Made by a program: the position numbers and the translations under genes. This document shows, piece after piece, positions 4,879 to 8,533 of a stretch of DNA of 8,533 nt. This DNA comes from Planctomycetota bacterium (GTDB taxonomy: Bacteria; Planctomycetota; Planctomycetia; Pirellulales; Thermoguttaceae). The notes beneath the pieces were generated by a model, which was given only the letters and a program-made list of their open reading frames with translations, was not told the DNA's origin and ran no database searches. Positions within the stretch are counted from its first letter, which is position 1. Each line of letters starts with the position of its first letter. Where the stretch lies: the NCBI GenBank assembly GCA_018897395.1, contig JAHIKV010000075.1:1-8533 (forward strand), given 5' to 3'.

Positions 4879-5070
4879 TCACCACCGGCCGCTCTCGCTG
4901 ACGGCCGCCGGATCGGCCGCGGGCAGACGGACCTCGGCGGTCGCGTTGGCCGGAATCCTCACCGTCACGGCCAGACGATCCCCCTCGATCTTCCACTCCA
5001 CGCCGATCGGGCCGTGGATCGAGCGGTACTCGGCCTTCACCCAATCGAGTCCGGGGGCGGGCCGGGGGCG
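4879..5070 (-). pseudogene. C-terminal fragment of a GH78-type alpha-L-rhamnosidase
   Basis: The fragment starts 'RPRPAPGLDWVKAEYRSIHG' and continues 'PIGVEWKIEGDRLAVTV', 'RIPANATAEVRLPA', ending 'AVSESGRW' and TGA. This is the pattern of the C-terminal beta-sandwich of bacterial alpha-L-rhamnosidases (W.kA.Y.SihG.I...W...g....v.iPanttA.V.lPa), enzymes that release rhamnose from glycans. The (alpha/alpha)6 catalytic domain is missing. Upstream of 5070 the frame becomes low-complexity (GC-rich 5055-5090), and the left integrase gene ends at 5166. The natural C-terminus of the family is usually some 20 residues longer. It is probably debris of a gene cut by insertion or deletion. Confidence 0.65.
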
Positions 5071-5165
5071 GCTCCGCCGCCGCTGGCACCATAGAAGGCG
5101 AAGGGGACCATGCATACCCACCCAACCGCTTGGCCCCGTCAAAGGCATTCCCGCCAATGTCGATT

Positions 5166-6371
5166 CTACGGCGTTCCCAGTGGTCCGAAAAGCCATTTAT
5201 GGACGTGCTCGACCACGGCCAGCAGCCGGGCGTCGTCAATCCGCTCGCGGTAGACACTGGCCATATCGTTGCGACTATGGCCCATAACGTGATCCGTCGC
5301 TACCTGGTCGTGTGAATCGCCGCCAATCGTCTCGCAGACGTGGCGAAGTGCATAGAACCCAAGCCCCGGCCGATGAATCCCCAGCTTGACCAGTACCTTG
5401 CGAAACTCGCCGGCCACCGGATCATGGAAAGTATTTTTCTGTTTCTCACCCGCTGCCGCCAGCTTAGGACGGCTTCCCCACGGCCCGCCGCATCGGGTGA
5501 CAAAAACCAAACCTTCGGCCTCGGGTGATTTCGGAGTCGGGCGCCGTGCAATCGCTTCCCGCAAGGCGGCCACCGTTTTCGACCATAGGGGGCAACGGCG
5601 CTCGATACCTGTTTTGGGTCGGGGATAGTTCACCCAGCCCTTATCGAACTCCAGGGCGGAAAGGGGCAACTCCCGGATGTCGGCATTGCCGAAGCCGGAG
5701 TTGACGCCAAGCAGCACCATTGCTCGCAACGGCATGGGTGCCGCGTCCAGAATCCGGCGGATGTCGGCGGCCTCCAGCATCTTCGATCCCCGTTTCGCCC
5801 GCTCGCGGCGCATCACCTTCCGACCAGGCTTCTTGAACGTCGGGCCGAACCTAACAGGGCGGTCGATAAGCCCCGCTTCGTGTCCGTAGCGAAAGAGGGT
5901 GCGGGTACGTTGGACCACGTTACCGATCCCGACCGGGCCGCGAGTGCGGGCCACTTGGCAACGTAGGCGGTCAAAATCGTCGGCGGCTAGGTCAATAACA
6001 AGCCGGTTCTGACCGAAGTTATCGACCACCTGTTTAGCGACGGCATGATAATCGGCGAAGGTCCGGGTGCTTAGCTCCCCGGTTTCCGTCAGGTGTCGTT
6101 TGGCCGTTAGGAAGTGATTACACAAGTCGGCCACGGTCAACCCGTCGGCTTTCACTCTTGGGGTGCGGCCGGCCAATAAGTCGTCTTTCTGTTCGAGCCA
6201 GTTTTTCAGGGCTGCTTCACCGTGGGGATCGTCGGCGGTTTTGCCAAAGTAGCAGAACTTGCCCTTGACCTTCTTGGCCCATCGGCCGGTGGCGTGGGGG
6301 AAGAGGGGAAAATCGGGGTGTGGTTTGCCCGGCTTGCCAGGGTGGCGTTTTCGTGTAGACTTGGAAGCCAT
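5166..6371 (-). CDS. Tyrosine recombinase/integrase (left)
   Basis: The product is 401 aa. It is a site-specific recombinase of the phage integrase family, which cuts and rejoins DNA through a phosphotyrosine. Residues about 78-170 are the SAM-like core-binding domain ('LTVADLCNHFLTAKRHL'); the catalytic domain follows. I read Lys253 ('PRPKTG'), Tyr340-x-x-Arg343-His344 ('FYALRHVCETIGG'), His365 ('VMGHSRND') and the nucleophile Tyr374 ('SVYRERI'). At the Arg I position the motif is 'NSGFGNADI', with Gly228 where most families have Arg. The start at 6371 is set by GGAAAGG about 7 nt upstream on the minus strand; a longer frame to 6458 would overlap the -10 box. It points away from the tRNA-Lys and has its own promoter at 6458-6486. 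Confidence 0.88.
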   Translation of the reverse strand: MASKSTRKRHPGKPGKPHPDFPLFPHATGRWAKKVKGKFCYFGKTADDPHGEAALKNWLEQKDDLLAGRTPRVKADGLTVADLCNHFLTAKRHLTETGELSTRTFADYHAVAKQVVDNFGQNRLVIDLAADDFDRLRCQVARTRGPVGIGNVVQRTRTLFRYGHEAGLIDRPVRFGPTFKKPGRKVMRRERAKRGSKMLEAADIRRILDAAPMPLRAMVLLGVNSGFGNADIRELPLSALEFDKGWVNYPRPKTGIERRCPLWSKTVAALREAIARRPTPKSPEAEGLVFVTRCGGPWGSRPKLAAAGEKQKNTFHDPVAGEFRKVLVKLGIHRPGLGFYALRHVCETIGGDSHDQVATDHVMGHSRNDMASVYRERIDDARLLAVVEHVHKWLFGPLGTP

Positions 6372-6404
6372 GAGACTACCTTTCCATCTATCTATCAGAG
6401 GGAT

Positions 6405-6484
6405 GGTGTCAGACACCCATCGGCCCCTAACCGGCGGGTGTCGTTTGCATAGGTCCAAGTATAGCAGGTGTCTAAACGGGTGTC
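6405..6484. promoter_or_regulatory. Cluster of GGTGTC motifs around the left integrase promoter
   Basis: GGTGTC occurs at 6405, 6437, 6467 and 6479, and its inverse GACACC at 6412-6417 makes a palindrome GGTGTC-A-GACACC. The copies surround and interrupt the integrase promoter. They could be recombinase arm sites or operator sites for an excisionase or repressor; which is unknown. Confidence 0.45.
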
Positions 6485-6486
6485 AA
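6458..6486 (-). promoter_or_regulatory. Sigma70-type promoter of the left integrase
   Basis: On the minus strand TTGACA (complement of 6481-6486), a 17-nt spacer and TATACT (complement of 6458-6463). The match is near consensus. It lies about 87 nt upstream of the integrase start codon and 59 nt from the divergent tRNA. Confidence 0.75.
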
Positions 6487-6544
6487 GCAAAACACAGACA
6501 AACAAACAGCTTACGACGCAAACGCTTACACCGCAATGACTTTC

Positions 6545-6705
<161 letters not shown>

Positions 6706-6707
6706 AT

Positions 6708-6804
6708 GAAAAAATCCACGGTGAGGACGCACTATCCGTGAGGACGTGCACTTCTCGTAGCTCTTTGCCACGAAGCAGTTAGCACCCTCACTGTGGATTT
6801 TTTC
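6708..6804 (+). repeat. 97-nt long-stem structure ending in a T-run; possible terminator or structured RNA
   Basis: The arms 6708-6726 and 6786-6804 pair over 19 bp with one G-T wobble; the 3' arm ends GTGGATTTTTTC. The 59-nt interior can pair further (GTGC at 6745-6748 with GCAC at 6782-6785) and contains GTGAGGACG twice (6721-6729, 6738-6746). Its place behind the tRNA array and before the integrase promoter fits a terminator, a small RNA or an element end. Confidence 0.5.
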
Positions 6805-6860
6805 TGCCCCGGCTGTTTTTATCGGCCGACGGGCTTATTGGTGTTTCTTGATCCTGCTTG

Positions 6861-6889
6861 TTGACAGGTTTTTCACGCACTGCTATTCT
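6861..6889 (+). promoter_or_regulatory. Sigma70-type promoter of the right integrase operon
   Basis: TTGACA (6861-6866), a 17-nt spacer and TATTCT (6884-6889), about 73 nt upstream of the integrase start. It is the only strong promoter seen before the integrase, csrA-like and HTH genes. Confidence 0.75.
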
Positions 6890-6961
6890 AGCTCACGCTA
6901 ACTGTTTCGTTCCGGCTTCGGTCGGATTTTCTTTCGAGCAACTCGGCAAGGAGCCTCCGTG

Positions 6962-7885
6962 ATGGACACGGCTCTAAAGCTCTCCGTATTCTTCGAGAAG
7001 TATTTCGCTCCCGTGTTTCTCTGCGATGCTCGGCCGCGAACCTTCAAGGCGTATGCCGAAACGCTCAATCATTGGCGGCGGTTCACCATCGATCCGCCCA
7101 TCGAGAACATCAGAACTTTGACCCTCGCCGTGTTCAAGGCTTCTCTTCGTGAGATCGTTGCCGCATCGACCGTCAACAAACATCTGCGTCACATCAACGC
7201 CATGTTGGCAAAGGCCGGTCCGCCCGGTCCGCGAAATCGCGATGCTCTGGCAATCGTCGAACGCACTCCCTGGGCCAAACCTTTTCGGGTCGATCGAAAG
7301 AGGCCGCGGCTCATATCGGAGGGCATTGTTTCGGCGGTCTATCTCGCCGCCGGCGTCGCTCGTTTTCCGGTCCTCGATTGGTGTTCCGCTTGTTCCTGGT
7401 GGCGGGCCCTGATTTGCACCGCCGTCACAAGCGGGTTCAGACGCGGGGCTTTTCTCGCGCTGCTTTGGCTTGACATCGATGTCGTCGAAAAGCTGATCTC
7501 GTTGCCCTCCTCGATCGACAAGTGCCACGCCGATCGGGAAAAGCCCCTCAACTCGGTGACAATCCGACACTTGCTGGAGATTCGCGGCGATGACGAAAGG
7601 GTTTTTCCTTTCGATCACACGGACAAGACTTGGTACAAGCAGTGGCACGCGATTCAGGATGCGGCCGATATCCCTCACGATCAGCACATCAAATTGCACG
7701 ACCTGAAACGCTTCGCCGGAACTCGGTACGCGGCGACGTCCTCGCCCTGGGTCGTGCAGCAAATGCTCGATCATTCGTCGATCGAGACTTCTCGCTATTA
7801 CGTCAACGCCGCCGAGCAGTGCCGCGAGGCGGTCGATAATTTTCCGATGCCGGATTGCTTTCTTGTCAACACGGAAGGAGGTTGA
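6962..7885 (+). CDS. Tyrosine recombinase/integrase (right)
   Basis: The product is 307 aa, a phage-integrase-family recombinase. Residues 1-100 form a core-binding domain; the catalytic domain carries Arg160 ('TSGFRRGAF'), a probable beta-hairpin Lys (187 or 194), His246-Asp-Leu-Lys249 ('LHDLKRFAGT'), His271 ('LDHSSIETSRYY') and the nucleophile Tyr279 or Tyr280. The second catalytic Arg of the HxxR motif reads Lys, unless Arg250 takes its role. ATG 6962 is preferred to GTG 6959 because AAGGAG (6948-6953) is then 8 nt away. The gene lies downstream of the tRNA-Lys 3' fragments, the normal place for an integrase at the attL end of an element that extends to the right. The CsrA-like gene starts 2 nt after its stop. 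Confidence 0.88.
   Translation: MDTALKLSVFFEKYFAPVFLCDARPRTFKAYAETLNHWRRFTIDPPIENIRTLTLAVFKASLREIVAASTVNKHLRHINAMLAKAGPPGPRNRDALAIVERTPWAKPFRVDRKRPRLISEGIVSAVYLAAGVARFPVLDWCSACSWWRALICTAVTSGFRRGAFLALLWLDIDVVEKLISLPSSIDKCHADREKPLNSVTIRHLLEIRGDDERVFPFDHTDKTWYKQWHAIQDAADIPHDQHIKLHDLKRFAGTRYAATSSPWVVQQMLDHSSIETSRYYVNAAEQCREAVDNFPMPDCFLVNTEGG
7873..7881 (+). promoter_or_regulatory. Strong ribosome binding site with two GGA motifs before the csrA-like gene
   Basis: GGAAGGAGG lies 6 nt before the ATG at 7888, inside the last integrase codons. CsrA-family proteins bind GGA-containing leader sites; two GGA triplets in the Shine-Dalgarno sequence make autoregulation plausible. No hairpin presenting these GGA motifs was identified. 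Confidence 0.6.
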
Positions 7886-7887
7886 AC

Positions 7888-8196
7888 ATGGCGGGGCTTT
7901 CGATTGTTCGCAAGCCCGGGCAGACCGTCGTCATCGAGACGCCGGGATTCGCTCTGGTGATCAACGTGGAATCTTCCTCGCGGGGGAAGGTGCATTTGAA
8001 CTTCCTCGGGCCGGCCGAGGTCAAAGTCTGGCGGGGTGAACTGTTCGGGGCGATTCGAGGCTTCGACGTTTACGATCGGCTGGTCGTCGAGGGCGGTCCG
8101 GGGGTGAAGGGTGCGAAGGGTGCGAAGGGCGATTTGGTTGGGCAACGGAACATGTTCGTGGAGGGCACGGATGCCGTTGAAACTACTGATCGCTGA
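7888..8196 (+). CDS. CsrA-like carbon storage regulator homologue on a mobile element
   Basis: The product is 102 aa. Residues 4-50 follow the CsrA pattern: 'LSIVRKPGQTVVI' corresponds to the ILTRRVGETLMI strand of E. coli CsrA, and 'VHLNFLGPAEVKVWRGEL' to VRIGVNAPKEVSVHREEI, including the Arg that corresponds to the RNA-binding Arg44. CsrA dimers bind GGA motifs in mRNA leaders and block translation. The C-terminus adds about 45 residues not in CsrA, with a collagen-like 'GGPGVKGAKGAKGD' segment. The start is set by GGAAGGAGG. It overlaps the next gene by 26 nt and follows the integrase by 2 nt, so it is element cargo rather than a chromosomal csrA. Divergence from canonical CsrA is large but motif order is intact. 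Confidence 0.72.
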   Translation: MAGLSIVRKPGQTVVIETPGFALVINVESSSRGKVHLNFLGPAEVKVWRGELFGAIRGFDVYDRLVVEGGPGVKGAKGAKGDLVGQRNMFVEGTDAVETTDR

Positions 8197-8533
8197 TCGG
8201 AAACTCGGCGCAGCAAGCAAGCTGGCGTTCATGCAACTTTGGGAGTTGGCGGACCGCCAGCCTGGCCGGATCGTGGTCACGGCCGACTGGCTCGGCGGCG
8301 TCTGCGGCCGCTCGCCGAAAGCTGCTTGGTTGTGGCTCGAAGAACTTGAGAAGCATGACCTGATTCGGCTTGGCGAGCGCAATGAACGGCGCGGGTCCGT
8401 GGTGATCGACGTTTACAATCCCTGTCCCGGCGGCGATCGTGAGGCCACCCCCGATCGTCAACTGCGGCTCGACGCCGCGGCCGCTGCGGATCGCTCGGAG
8501 GTTACGGCGACGAAACCTCCGAGCCCTTTGGTA
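8171..8533 (+). CDS. Winged-helix-like protein, truncated by the window end
   Basis: The frame from ATG 8171 is open to the last base, giving 121 residues of a longer protein. Residues about 1-80 look like a small winged-helix domain: 'LGAASKLAFMQLWELAD', 'GRIVVTADWLGGVCGRSPKA', 'AWLWLEELEKHDLIRLGER' and a wing 'GSVVIDVYNP'. That layout recalls helix-turn-helix domains of element replication or transcription proteins, but I cannot name a family. After residue 85 the sequence is Ala/Asp/Arg-rich and low in complexity. GGAGGG (8160-8165) lies 5 nt upstream, inside the csrA-like gene, and the start overlaps that gene by 26 nt, so the two are translationally coupled. It probably belongs to the right-hand integrative element. 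Confidence 0.6.
   Translation, partial: MPLKLLIADRKLGAASKLAFMQLWELADRQPGRIVVTADWLGGVCGRSPKAAWLWLEELEKHDLIRLGERNERRGSVVIDVYNPCPGGDREATPDRQLRLDAAAAADRSEVTATKPPSPLV

Noticed and set aside
4625..5315. Plus-strand frames between 4625 and 5315
   Set aside because: They run through the MITE and antisense to the rhamnosidase fragment and integrase, with no recognisable domains.
6372..6458. Longer left integrase starting at 6458
   Set aside because: The added codons would overlap the -10 box of a near-consensus promoter, and the shorter start has a clear ribosome binding site.

Overview
The window looks like accessory chromosome of a high-GC planctomycete, probably Pirellulales-like. The reasons are a lipoprotein of a transglutaminase-like family that I associate with that phylum, many short dispersed palindromes between genes, a decayed PEP-CTERM-type C-terminal anchor, a GH78 rhamnosidase remnant, and planctomycete-style integrases and toxin-antitoxin pairs. 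This assignment is from memory of families, not from a search.

Layout. 1-124: three 39-bp tandem units, each with a perfect hairpin, directly abutting a lipoprotein gene. 123-1892: lipoprotein with a transglutaminase-like fold that lacks the catalytic residues, plus C-terminal TPR-like repeats; its reading frame has absorbed a heptanucleotide array and a palindrome. 1893-2655: repeat-rich DNA with no convincing gene, containing hairpins, a 109-bp imperfect inverted repeat and a 30-bp perfect inverted repeat bounded by GGGGTCA motifs. 2656-3322: a promoter with an overlapping operator-like palindrome, then a small BrnT-like putative toxin and an Xre-type antitoxin overlapping by 1 nt. 3356-3457: three palindromes, one a good minus-strand terminator. 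3483-4226 (minus): a MerR/excisionase-type HTH antitoxin gene followed by a MazF/PemK-like toxin gene, now separated by a 124-bp MITE at a CTAG target, then a small membrane-anchor remnant. 4227-4878: little coding signal, but a promoter-like sequence hit by a second MITE with an 8-bp target duplication. 4879-5070 (minus): C-terminal fragment of an alpha-L-rhamnosidase.

5166-8533 is a tRNA-centred integration hotspot. A tyrosine recombinase on the minus strand and another on the plus strand point away from an intact tRNA-Lys(UUU). The 3' half of this tRNA is repeated with an exact 56-nt period, as two degenerate copies downstream. A 97-nt stem structure and a good sigma70-type promoter follow. 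The right-hand integrase, a CsrA-like RNA-binding regulator gene and a winged-helix-like gene running off the window form a tight co-directional operon, most likely the left end of an integrative element that continues to the right.

The most notable points are the CsrA-like cargo gene with its own GGA-rich ribosome binding site, the 56-bp tRNA-half array, and the CTAG-targeted MITE. Two internal hairpins of that MITE differ only by compensatory base-pair changes.
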